Below, one piece after another: positions 1-5,108 of a stretch of 5,277 nt of DNA. The DNA is taken from NCBI GenBank assembly GCA_002937555.1, contig PTKB01000182.1, positions 1 through 5,277 of the forward strand, in the 5' to 3' direction. The stretch is from Alphaproteobacteria bacterium MarineAlpha10_Bin2 (GTDB taxonomy: Bacteria > Pseudomonadota > Alphaproteobacteria > UBA828). Within the stretch, counting starts at the first letter, position 1. Each line of letters starts with the position of its first letter. The position numbers and the translations under genes were made by a program. The notes beneath the pieces were generated by a model that was not told the origin of the DNA, searched no databases, and saw only the letters and a program-made list of their open reading frames with translations.

Positions 1-54
1 GGCGGTTACAAGAAAGTGCAACCGATTCGGGGCGCAAGTAGAGGTGTGATTGCC
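1..54. other. Left-edge leader of the first gene, possible tail of an upstream gene
   Basis: The frame of the first gene stays open to the left edge, and a GTG at 16 is a possible earlier start. However, a GAGGTG Shine-Dalgarno-like stretch at 41-46 lies 8 bases before the ATG at 55, and translation from that ATG opens directly with a signal peptide. The other two plus-strand frames end in stop codons at 39-41 and 47-49, so either could be the last codons of an upstream gene. Too little is visible to decide. Confidence 0.35.
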
Positions 55-537
55 ATGTTTGCGAAGCTAGGATTGCCGCGCATAGCTGCCGCTGCCGGGT
101 TGGCGGCGGCGCTCGTTTTGCCGCTTGCCAGCGCCGCTGTGGCGGCCGACGAGCCGCTCGAGACGGCGGTCGAGACGGCGGTCGAGATGCCCAAGGCAGA
201 TGTCGAGCTCCGCGTCTCGGATGTCGTCTTTGAAGAGGCCGGGCGCTACGGACAGTTCACCTATACCCGTGAATTCCACGACCTCGGCGGACGGGGCGCG
301 AAGTTACGCCATGGCCGGGTGTGCTATTCGAGCGGCGGCTGCATCTCGGCGCCGCTCGAATATGTCATCGAGCCCGGCGGCGTTCTGGTGCAGGAAGGCC
401 AGCTGCTGATGCCGATGTCGATCTCCCAGGCCTTCGATTTCACCTATATCGGCGAAAACGGCGAAGGCGAAGACGTCACCGTCAAGGCACGGATCTTGGT
501 GGTGGGAGATCAGTTGGAGCTGCAGGAGCTGGAATGA
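55..537 (+). CDS. Small secreted/periplasmic protein of unknown function with a Cys pair
   Basis: I do not recognise this 160-residue protein and assign no function. The N-terminus is a typical Sec signal peptide: a basic n-region with K4 and R9, an Ala/Leu-rich core at about 10-28, and a probable signal peptidase I site near A30-A31 before DEP. The mature part is acidic and looks beta-rich, with alternating hydrophobic residues at about 48-60, 66-74, 102-130 and 141-158, suggesting one small beta-sandwich-like domain. C90 and C96 flank a short Ser/Gly loop and could form a disulphide in the periplasm. A duplicated ETAV motif follows the signal peptide. The ATG at 55 is preferred over a GTG at 16 because of a good ribosome binding site and the signal peptide. 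The dehydratase gene starts 27 bases after the stop, so the two are probably cotranscribed. Confidence 0.75.
   Translation: MFAKLGLPRIAAAAGLAAALVLPLASAAVAADEPLETAVETAVEMPKADVELRVSDVVFEEAGRYGQFTYTREFHDLGGRGAKLRHGRVCYSSGGCISAPLEYVIEPGGVLVQEGQLLMPMSISQAFDFTYIGENGEGEDVTVKARILVVGDQLELQELE
160..183 (+). repeat. Tandem 12-base direct repeat within the first gene
   Basis: The 12-mer GAGACGGCGGTC occurs twice back to back and is followed by a third partial start (GAGATG). It encodes ETAV-ETAV at residues 36-43, just after the predicted signal-peptide cleavage site. The unit is a multiple of three, so copy-number change would keep the frame. This is visible directly; replication slippage as the origin is inference. 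Confidence 0.85.
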
Positions 538-564
538 TTCGGAGGCTGGCCTGCGAGGCCATGG

Positions 565-1605
565 ATGGCGACAGCACCAGACCCCACTAGCCGGAGCGGC
601 GCTGAAGCACGCCTGGCACTGCCTAAATATGCCGATGTGTGCGCGGCGGCGGAGCGTCTGGCGGGACGCGCGGTGCGCACGCCGCTCCTCGAATCGCCAT
701 GGCTCAATGCGCGCATCGGCGGGCGCTTATTGGTCAAGGCCGAGCCGCTGCAGCGCACCGGCGCGTTCAAGTTTCGCGGCGCCTACAATTGTATCAGCCA
801 GCTCGATGCGGCGGCGCGGGAGCGCGGCGTGGTCGCTTATTCCTCGGGCAACCATGCACAGGCCGTGGCCGCGGCGGCGCACATGCTCGGTGCGCCGGCG
901 GTGATCGTCATGCCGAACGACGCGCCGGCGGTGAAAGTCGCCGGCACAAGGCGTTACGGCGCGGAAATTGTCAGCTATGACCGGGCGACGGAAGATCGCG
1001 CGGCGTTGGCCGAGGGCTTGGCGCGCGACAAGGGTGCGACATTGGTGCGGCCTTATGAGGATTGCGATGTCATCGCCGGCCAGGGCACGGTCGGCCTGGA
1101 GATCGCCGCCGAATGCCGGGTGCGCGATATCGCGCCCGATTTCGTCGTGGTGCCGGCCGGCGGCGGCGGGCTAATGGCCGGCTGCGCGCTGGCGCTCAGC
1201 GCCGAGTTGCCGGATGCCGCGCTCTACACCGCCGAGCCGAGCGATTATGACGACCATGCACGCTCGTTTGCCGCCGGAGCGCGCCAGCGGGTACGCGACA
1301 TGAGCGCCGCCACCTTGTGCGATGCGCTGCTCCCCGAGCAGCCCGGCGAGCGCACCTTCGCCATCAATTCGAGCCGCGTCGCCGGCGGAGTGACGGCGGA
1401 TGACGATGCGGTGCTGGGCGCCATGGCCGCGGCCTTCCACGAGCTTAAACTGGTGGTCGAGCCGGGCGGCGCGGCGGCGCTGGCGGCGGTGCTGAACGGC
1501 GCGCTGGAGACGACAGACAAGACCGTCGTGGTGGTTGCATCGGGCGGAAATGTCGATCCCGATGTCTTCCGCATGGCCCTCGATCGCGGTGCGGACCATG
1601 CTTAG
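565..1605 (+). CDS. PLP-dependent serine/threonine dehydratase-family enzyme
   Basis: A 346-residue cytosolic fold-type II PLP enzyme of the threonine dehydratase / serine racemase / 3-hydroxyaspartate dehydratase group. Visible marks are K69 in TGAFKFRGA (the Schiff-base lysine), the SSGNHAQA substrate loop at 93-100, the tetraglycine phosphate loop at 199-202, EPSDYDD at 224-230, and SGGNVD at 326-331, whose serine should contact the pyridine nitrogen. S94 matches the catalytic serine of serine racemases, and E224/D230 match their divalent-metal site. There is no C-terminal ACT domain, so it resembles the non-allosteric catabolic type rather than IlvA. The family deaminates L-Ser, L-Thr or beta-hydroxyaspartate, and some members racemise serine; substrate cannot be settled here. 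The first ~20 residues precede the usual start of the fold. A GAGG at 555-558 supports the ATG at 565. The 3' end overlaps the next gene by 8 bases. Confidence 0.92.
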   Translation: MATAPDPTSRSGAEARLALPKYADVCAAAERLAGRAVRTPLLESPWLNARIGGRLLVKAEPLQRTGAFKFRGAYNCISQLDAAARERGVVAYSSGNHAQAVAAAAHMLGAPAVIVMPNDAPAVKVAGTRRYGAEIVSYDRATEDRAALAEGLARDKGATLVRPYEDCDVIAGQGTVGLEIAAECRVRDIAPDFVVVPAGGGGLMAGCALALSAELPDAALYTAEPSDYDDHARSFAAGARQRVRDMSAATLCDALLPEQPGERTFAINSSRVAGGVTADDDAVLGAMAAAFHELKLVVEPGGAAALAAVLNGALETTDKTVVVVASGGNVDPDVFRMALDRGADHA

Positions 1606-2695
1606 AATTCTTGCCGTTCTTCTCACGCTGGCGGTGCTGTCGACGGCATACAGTTTCACCGCTTCAGCGCAATCGCTGCCGCTGGATATGGTTGAGCGTA
1701 TCGCCGCCGCCGCCGATGAGGGCCGGCGCCATCAGGCTTCGCTCGGCGACATCATCGACGAGCGCCGCCAGATCGCCAACCGGCAGCTCGAGACGGTGGT
1801 GGTGTCGGCGATCGTCGAACGCCCGGAGCTGTTTCAGGCGATCATGCAGGAGGCCTACCGCCAAGCGCCGGAATCGCAAGCCAATCTGAACGTGACGGTC
1901 GTCAGCATGTTTCCGGGGTTCGCCGGCGCCCTGCCCCAGCCGTCGCGCGAACCGCCGCGGCGCGCGGCACCGGAGACACCGCGTGTTGTCCCGCCACCGG
2001 ATGTACGGGCGCAGGACATTGTGCGTGCGCGCGCGCCCGCCGAGCGCCCGCCGGATTGGCCGATCCTGCCGAAAGACGGCGGCATCGACGGCTATGCCGA
2101 CAAGGATCCGCTCGAAGGCCTCAACCGGGTGTTCTTCTACGCCAACGGCGCGCTGGATATACTCGTCTTCGAGCCGCTGGCGCGGGGCTACCGGTTCATT
2201 ACGCCGGAGGTGGCGCAGAACGCGCTCGGCCGAGCCTTCGACAATCTCGCCTCGCCGATCATTTTCGCCGACGACCTTCTGCAACTACGCTTCCAACGTG
2301 CGGCGGTGACCTTTTCGCGCTTCGCCATCAACAGCACGGTCGGCGTGCTCGGACTGTTCGACGTCGCGGCGGAACTGGGTCTGGAGGGGCATGACGCCGA
2401 TTTCGGACAAACTCTCTATGTTTACGGCGTCGGCGACGGCATTTATCTGGTGTTGCCGTTTTTCGGCCCGACCACGGCGCGCGATGCGATCGGCCTCGGC
2501 GTCGACAGCCTCTTCGACCCGCGCACCTGGTTTCTCGGCTCGACCGAGCGCCTTGCGCTCTATGCCGGCGAGGGCGTGGTGCGCCGCGAGGAACTCATCG
2601 AAGCGGTGAATTACCTGATCGAAAATGCCGAGAGCAATTACGACGCGGTGCGCGCCTGGACCTATCAGCAGCGCCAACTCGAACTGTCGGAATAG
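1598..2695 (+). CDS. mlaA: MlaA/VacJ-family phospholipid-transport protein with an N-terminal extension
   Basis: A 365-residue exported protein. Residues 1-24 form a signal peptide with an ASA|Q cleavage site. About 25-110 is a helical region of unknown role ending in a FPGFAG motif; 112-155 is a Pro/Arg-rich linker. The MlaA domain spans about 167-355, with the hallmark DPLEGLNRVFF (170-180), EPLARGYR, NLASP, FAINSTVG (242-249), DFGQTL (268-273) and GIYLVLPFFGP (281-291). MlaA family members sit in the inner leaflet of the outer membrane and hand mislocalised phospholipids to the MlaC/MlaFEDB route. Unlike the usual lipoprotein form, no lipobox cysteine is present and I see no Cys anywhere in the protein. 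The ATG at 1598 is chosen over one at 1535 because it begins the signal peptide; its ATGCTTAG overlap with the dehydratase stop suggests translational coupling. No mlaC is visible in the window. Confidence 0.9.
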   Translation: MLRILAVLLTLAVLSTAYSFTASAQSLPLDMVERIAAAADEGRRHQASLGDIIDERRQIANRQLETVVVSAIVERPELFQAIMQEAYRQAPESQANLNVTVVSMFPGFAGALPQPSREPPRRAAPETPRVVPPPDVRAQDIVRARAPAERPPDWPILPKDGGIDGYADKDPLEGLNRVFFYANGALDILVFEPLARGYRFITPEVAQNALGRAFDNLASPIIFADDLLQLRFQRAAVTFSRFAINSTVGVLGLFDVAAELGLEGHDADFGQTLYVYGVGDGIYLVLPFFGPTTARDAIGLGVDSLFDPRTWFLGSTERLALYAGEGVVRREELIEAVNYLIENAESNYDAVRAWTYQQRQLELSE

Positions 2696-2701
2696 ATATC
2701 G

Positions 2702-3373
2702 CTAGAGCGGCTCGACACCTCCGGGATAGCAAAACGACGAAGCGGGCGAATAAAAGCCGAAAGTGATTTCTAGCGGATCGGCCGGGCGCAGCGCGTAGGT
2801 CGGGTGATTTGGTGCGAGAAATTCCAAGGATTGAATTTCGAAGCCGGCGACGATATCGCCGACATAGGCGTAGCGCCCGCTTTCCAACCCGCCGCCGCTC
2901 TGGGTGATGTAACGCAAATGGCCGCGCACGGATTCGGCGATGGCGTCGGACACCCGCGCTTTGGTGCGGAACAGGAGCGTTCCGTCGCCGGCCGCGGTCG
3001 TCGCGGTGAGCACGTCATTCTCGATCGCCAGTTCGGTCTTGCCGGCTTCGGCCGGAATCCCGCGCTCCGCCGCATAGGCCGTCATGCCGGGATTGGAATT
3101 GAAATAATGGGTCCAGAAACGCCCGGGCGTGTCGCCATCAACGTTCAGGCCGTCGAGATCGAGGCCCATATAAGTGAGCGAATAGGCGCCGAAATGGGAG
3201 GTCTGGGCGTCGGTGTCGACGCAATATTGGTTGATGTAGATGGCTTTATCCTCGGCCGGCGTGAGGCCGGTGGGCAACAGCGCGGCTGAGGCTTCCGGAT
3301 CGGCCGGCACCCAGCAGAAATAGAGCATGCGGGCATTGGTGATCAGTTGCGGCGGCAGCAGTTCCTGGGCCAT
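2702..3373 (-). CDS. Acetoacetate decarboxylase-like (ADC-fold) protein, probably non-canonical
   Basis: A 223-residue protein without a signal peptide that I assign to the acetoacetate decarboxylase-like superfamily by overall pattern: an N-terminal strand (ARMLYFCWVP), a PEASAALLP-TGLTPAE segment like the ADC 'LRKVVPEPLE' region, a hydrophobic strand AYSLTYMGLDLDG (63-75), the AAERGIPAEAGKTEL stretch (101-115), and a beta-rich C-terminal half. In true ADC the stretch equivalent to 106-112 reads YPKKLGY and supplies the Schiff-base lysine; here it reads IPAEAGK, so both lysines seem replaced, leaving only K112 nearby. A classical decarboxylase reaction is therefore doubtful. The start is well supported by GGGGAG (plus-strand 3382-3387), 8 bases upstream. 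It lies 81 bases downstream of the ScfR-type regulator on the same strand, so joint transcription or control is plausible. Family membership comes from recalled alignment, not a search. Confidence 0.6.
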   Translation of the reverse strand: MAQELLPPQLITNARMLYFCWVPADPEASAALLPTGLTPAEDKAIYINQYCVDTDAQTSHFGAYSLTYMGLDLDGLNVDGDTPGRFWTHYFNSNPGMTAYAAERGIPAEAGKTELAIENDVLTATTAAGDGTLLFRTKARVSDAIAESVRGHLRYITQSGGGLESGRYAYVGDIVAGFEIQSLEFLAPNHPTYALRPADPLEITFGFYSPASSFCYPGGVEPL

Positions 3374-3403
3374 GTTTTTATCTCCCCGGGTTCGTTTGTG
3401 AAG

Positions 3404-3429
3404 CGTATATGGCTGACCGCCATCATACG
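3404..3429. promoter_or_regulatory. Imperfect 10-bp inverted repeat upstream of the ADC-like gene
   Basis: The left arm CGTATATGGC (3404-3413) and the right arm GCCATCATACG (3419-3429) are complementary apart from one extra base at 3424, with a 5-base centre TGACC. No T-run follows on either strand, so a terminator is unlikely. The right arm overlaps a -10-like hexamer of a minus-strand promoter candidate, which suits an operator. Function is inferred. Confidence 0.4.
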
Positions 3430-3451
3430 CCGTGCGCCGCGCCTAGGTGAA
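3422..3451 (-). promoter_or_regulatory. Candidate sigma70-like promoter for the ADC-like gene
   Basis: Read on the minus strand, TTCACC (plus 3446-3451) and TATGAT (plus 3422-3427) are separated by 18 bases. They match the -35 and -10 consensus at 4 and 5 of 6 positions. This would start transcription near 3415, about 40 bases before the ADC-like ATG, independently of the regulator gene. It is a weak prediction from sequence alone. Confidence 0.3.
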
Positions 3452-3463
3452 GGTTCACGTGAA
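3447..3463. repeat. Alternating GTGAA/TTCAC palindrome at the regulator stop codon
   Basis: The sequence reads GTGAA-GG-TTCAC-GTGAA. TTCACGTGAA at 3454-3463 is a perfect 10-base palindrome, and GTGAAGGTTCAC at 3447-3458 is a second one with a 2-base centre sharing an arm. The regulator's stop codon (plus 3455-3457) lies inside it. The neighbouring -35 candidate of the ADC-like gene also overlaps it. This could be an operator or chance; it is too short for a terminator and lacks a T-run. Confidence 0.35.
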
Positions 3464-4885
3464 GAAATAGGGCGCGAGACCGAGATGGTTCTCGTCGACC
3501 ACCAAGCGGCGGTTGAGCGGCGGATAGGCACGGCGGTTGCATTCCAGGCGGTCGCAGAGGCGGCAATTGACGCCGATCTTGAGCGCCGAAACCGGGTCCG
3601 CCGGCAGCTTGCCGTCGGCATAGATCATCTGCCCCGCCTGGCTCGCCTCGCAGCCGATGGCGACGACAAATTGCTGCGCCGGCACGTGATGGCCGCCGCC
3701 CGGGCGCGACACCAGGCGGGCGACGGTGAAATAGGTCGAGCCGTCGGGCATCTGCACGAACTCGGTGCGGGTTTCGCCCGGCGTGCGGAAGGCACGGTGC
3801 ACGCCCCAGCGCGGGCACAGGCCGCCGAAGCGGGCGAAGTGGAAGCCGTTGGCGCTGAACCGGCGCGAGACGTTGCCGGCGCAATCCATGCGCACCAGGA
3901 AGAGCGGCACGCCTTTGTCGCCGGGGCGCTGCAGATTGGTCAGCCGGTTGCACACCTGCTCGTAGCCGGCGCCGAAGCGCCGCGCCAGAAGGTCGATATC
4001 GTAGCGCAACGCCTTCACCGCCTCATGGAAACGGGCATAGGGCATCATCACCGCGCCGGCCATGTAATTGGCGAGGCCGATGCGCAGCAGGCGCTTGGTC
4101 TCTGCGCCTTCGAGCCCGGCACTGTCGACAATCTCGTCGAACAGCTCGGTGCGGTCTAGAAGCGCGATCTGATAGGCGAGCTGATGGCTGCGGCTCTCGG
4201 GCGGCAGAATTTCCGACAGCATGACGCGCCGGCCGTGGCGGTCGTAGCGGCGCAGCGTATCTTCCATCACATCGAACGGCAGCACGCGCACCTTGATGCC
4301 GTGCGCGTTCAAGAGATAGGCCCTGAGCGTTTCGTAAAGTGCGTCCTTATCGAGCTTGGCGTCGCTCCACATCTGCTCGGCGGCGTCTTCAAGATCGGGG
4401 AAATAATTGCCGCGCGCCTGGATGAAATCCTGGACTTCCTCGCCGGCGAGGCGCAGCGCCGCGACGCCGTCCACTTTATCGGTGCCGCTCAAGCCCTCGG
4501 CCAGATTGAGCGCATTGTCGACCAGTTCGCGGTAGCCGCGGAACAGGTCGAACACGGCTTCGCCGCCGACCGGGCTGGAGGCCGCCATATCCTGGATGTC
4601 CTGGTGGGTGACGCCACTCTTGGCGAACAGCGGGTCGCCGAACACTTCTTTGAGGAGGGCGGCAACGCGCGCTTCGTCATCGACGGCGAAGCGCTGCAGG
4701 TCGATATCGTAGGTTTGCCCGAGTTTCAGTAGCAATTGCACGGTGACCGGGCGCTGATTGCGCTCGATGAGGTTGAGATAGCTGGCCGAGATGCCCAATT
4801 GCTCGGCCATCTGGCTCTGCGTCAGGCCGCGCTCCAGACGCATGCGCCTCAGGCGTGGACCGACCATGACCTTGCGTTCCGCCAT
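3455..4885 (-). CDS. ScfR/RamB-type XRE transcriptional regulator (short-chain acyl-CoA regulator family)
   Basis: A 476-residue cytosolic DNA-binding protein, close to full family length. Residues 9-63 are an XRE/Cro-type helix-turn-helix (LRRMRLERGLTQSQMAEQLG, then ISASYLNLIERNQRP). Residues 180-320 correspond to an IrrE/DUF955-like region in which the peptidase HExxH is degenerate (HQLAYQ at 234-239), followed by NYMAGAVMMPY (273-283). The C-terminal domain has scattered cysteines (312, 335, 357, 412) and a CRLCDRLEC cluster (441-449) followed by RRAYPPL, typical of ScfR proteins and probably a metal-binding or sensing site. Known relatives are RamB of corynebacteria and PccR of Rhodobacter, which control acetate, propionate and glyoxylate-shunt genes. 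Divergent placement against a malate synthase gene fits that role. The start is supported by GGTGGAG (plus 4894-4900), 8 bases upstream of the ATG. Ligand and sign of regulation are not visible. Confidence 0.92.
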   Translation of the reverse strand: MAERKVMVGPRLRRMRLERGLTQSQMAEQLGISASYLNLIERNQRPVTVQLLLKLGQTYDIDLQRFAVDDEARVAALLKEVFGDPLFAKSGVTHQDIQDMAASSPVGGEAVFDLFRGYRELVDNALNLAEGLSGTDKVDGVAALRLAGEEVQDFIQARGNYFPDLEDAAEQMWSDAKLDKDALYETLRAYLLNAHGIKVRVLPFDVMEDTLRRYDRHGRRVMLSEILPPESRSHQLAYQIALLDRTELFDEIVDSAGLEGAETKRLLRIGLANYMAGAVMMPYARFHEAVKALRYDIDLLARRFGAGYEQVCNRLTNLQRPGDKGVPLFLVRMDCAGNVSRRFSANGFHFARFGGLCPRWGVHRAFRTPGETRTEFVQMPDGSTYFTVARLVSRPGGGHHVPAQQFVVAIGCEASQAGQMIYADGKLPADPVSALKIGVNCRLCDRLECNRRAYPPLNRRLVVDENHLGLAPYFFT

Positions 4886-4913
4886 CTGTACTGCTCCACC
4901 TTCCGGATGTTTG

Positions 4914-4938
4914 GCGCCCGCCCTGGCGGGGCGCTTTT
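4914..4938 (+). terminator. GC-rich hairpin followed by TTTT in the divergent intergenic region
   Basis: GCGCCCGCC (4914-4922) pairs with GGCGGGGCGC (4925-4934) with a single bulged G and a tiny CT loop, then TTTT at 4935-4938. In form this is a rho-independent terminator read on the plus strand, towards the malate synthase gene, although no plus-strand gene ends just before it. On the minus strand the same stem would sit in the leader of the regulator mRNA, about 13 bases upstream of its Shine-Dalgarno, without a T-run. It may stop antisense transcription or act as leader structure. Confidence 0.5.
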
Positions 4939-4963
4939 GCCGATTATTCCGCAGTGCCGAAAA

Positions 4964-4981
4964 ATTTACAAGATTTACAAA
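4964..4981. promoter_or_regulatory. Tandem 9-base repeat, candidate ScfR/RamB operator
   Basis: ATTTACAAG (4964-4972) is followed directly by ATTTACAAA (4973-4981), an 8/9 match, giving two TTTACAA cores 9 bases apart. The known ScfR/RamB targets are, from memory, TTTGCAAA-like elements, often in pairs; these cores differ by G to A. The site abuts the -35 candidate facing malate synthase and lies just downstream of the minus-strand promoter candidate for the regulator, a position suited to controlling both. Repeat seen directly; binding inferred. Confidence 0.55.
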
Positions 4982-5010
4982 TTGACTTTTGATAATCTAC
5001 TTTATGTTAC
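4982..5010 (+). promoter_or_regulatory. Candidate promoter for the malate synthase gene
   Basis: TTGACT at 4982-4987 matches the -35 consensus at 5 of 6 positions and directly follows the tandem repeat. The -10 is poor: TGTTAC (17-base spacer) or TATGTT at 5003-5008 (15-base spacer). A weak -10 next to a strong -35 and a regulator site would suit a promoter needing activation. Transcription would begin near 5015-5018, leaving a leader of roughly 90 bases. Confidence 0.35.
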
Positions 5011-5032
5011 AGAATTACATTTTTAATATCAA
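5004..5032 (-). promoter_or_regulatory. Candidate promoter for the ScfR-type regulator
   Basis: On the minus strand, TTGATA (plus 5027-5032) is separated by exactly 17 bases from TAACAT (plus 5004-5009), matching the consensus at 5 and 4 of 6 positions. Transcription would start near 4997, giving a leader of about 110 bases that first crosses the tandem ATTTACAA repeat and then the GC-rich hairpin. It overlaps the oppositely directed candidate promoter, so the two may compete. Confidence 0.4.
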
Positions 5033-5047
5033 CAGGTTATGGACAAA

Positions 5048-5087
5048 CGCGCTGCAACGGCAGACTGTTGGCCGTGGTTGCAGCGCG
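5048..5087 (+). promoter_or_regulatory. Perfect 11-bp inverted repeat in the malate synthase leader
   Basis: CGCGCTGCAAC (5048-5058) is the exact reverse complement of GTTGCAGCGCG (5077-5087), with 18 bases between. Inside the loop GGC (5059-5061) can pair with GCC (5071-5073), leaving a 9-base terminal loop and a 3-base bulge. The right arm ends 4 bases before the AGGAAAGG Shine-Dalgarno. No T-run follows, so it is not a simple intrinsic terminator. It could be a leader RNA structure affecting translation or mRNA stability, or a DNA operator with TTGCA/TGCAA half-sites. Confidence 0.65.
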
Positions 5088-5091
5088 GCAT

Positions 5092-5099
5092 AGGAAAGG
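5092..5099 (+). promoter_or_regulatory. Ribosome binding site of the malate synthase gene
   Basis: AGGAAAGG lies 9 bases before the ATG at 5109 and favours that start over the in-frame ATG at 5142, which has only a weak GGAA upstream. It is positioned directly after the leader hairpin. Confidence 0.6.
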
Positions 5100-5108
5100 G
5101 ATTTCGAG

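Noticed and set aside
1171..1659. Minus-strand open frames opposite the dehydratase and mlaA genes
   Set aside because: They oppose well-supported family proteins and carry no recognisable motif.
3347..4159. Long plus-strand open frame (270 codons) opposite the regulator gene
   Set aside because: It is antisense to a clearly recognisable ScfR protein, has Arg/Ala/His-rich low-information sequence with no known motif, and reflects GC-rich codon bias.
4184..4732. Second long plus-strand open frame (182 codons) opposite the regulator gene
   Set aside because: Same reasoning: shadow of the helix-turn-helix and middle domain coding sequence, without a convincing ribosome binding site or domain.
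5004..5020. Possible dyad ATGT...ACAT in the AT-rich promoter region
   Set aside because: Only the outer 4 bases plus one inner pair match; expected by chance in such AT-rich sequence.
4736..5026. Plus-strand frame crossing from the regulator 5' end into the intergenic region
   Set aside because: Antisense to the helix-turn-helix region and then running through AT-rich promoter sequence; no domain or ribosome binding site.
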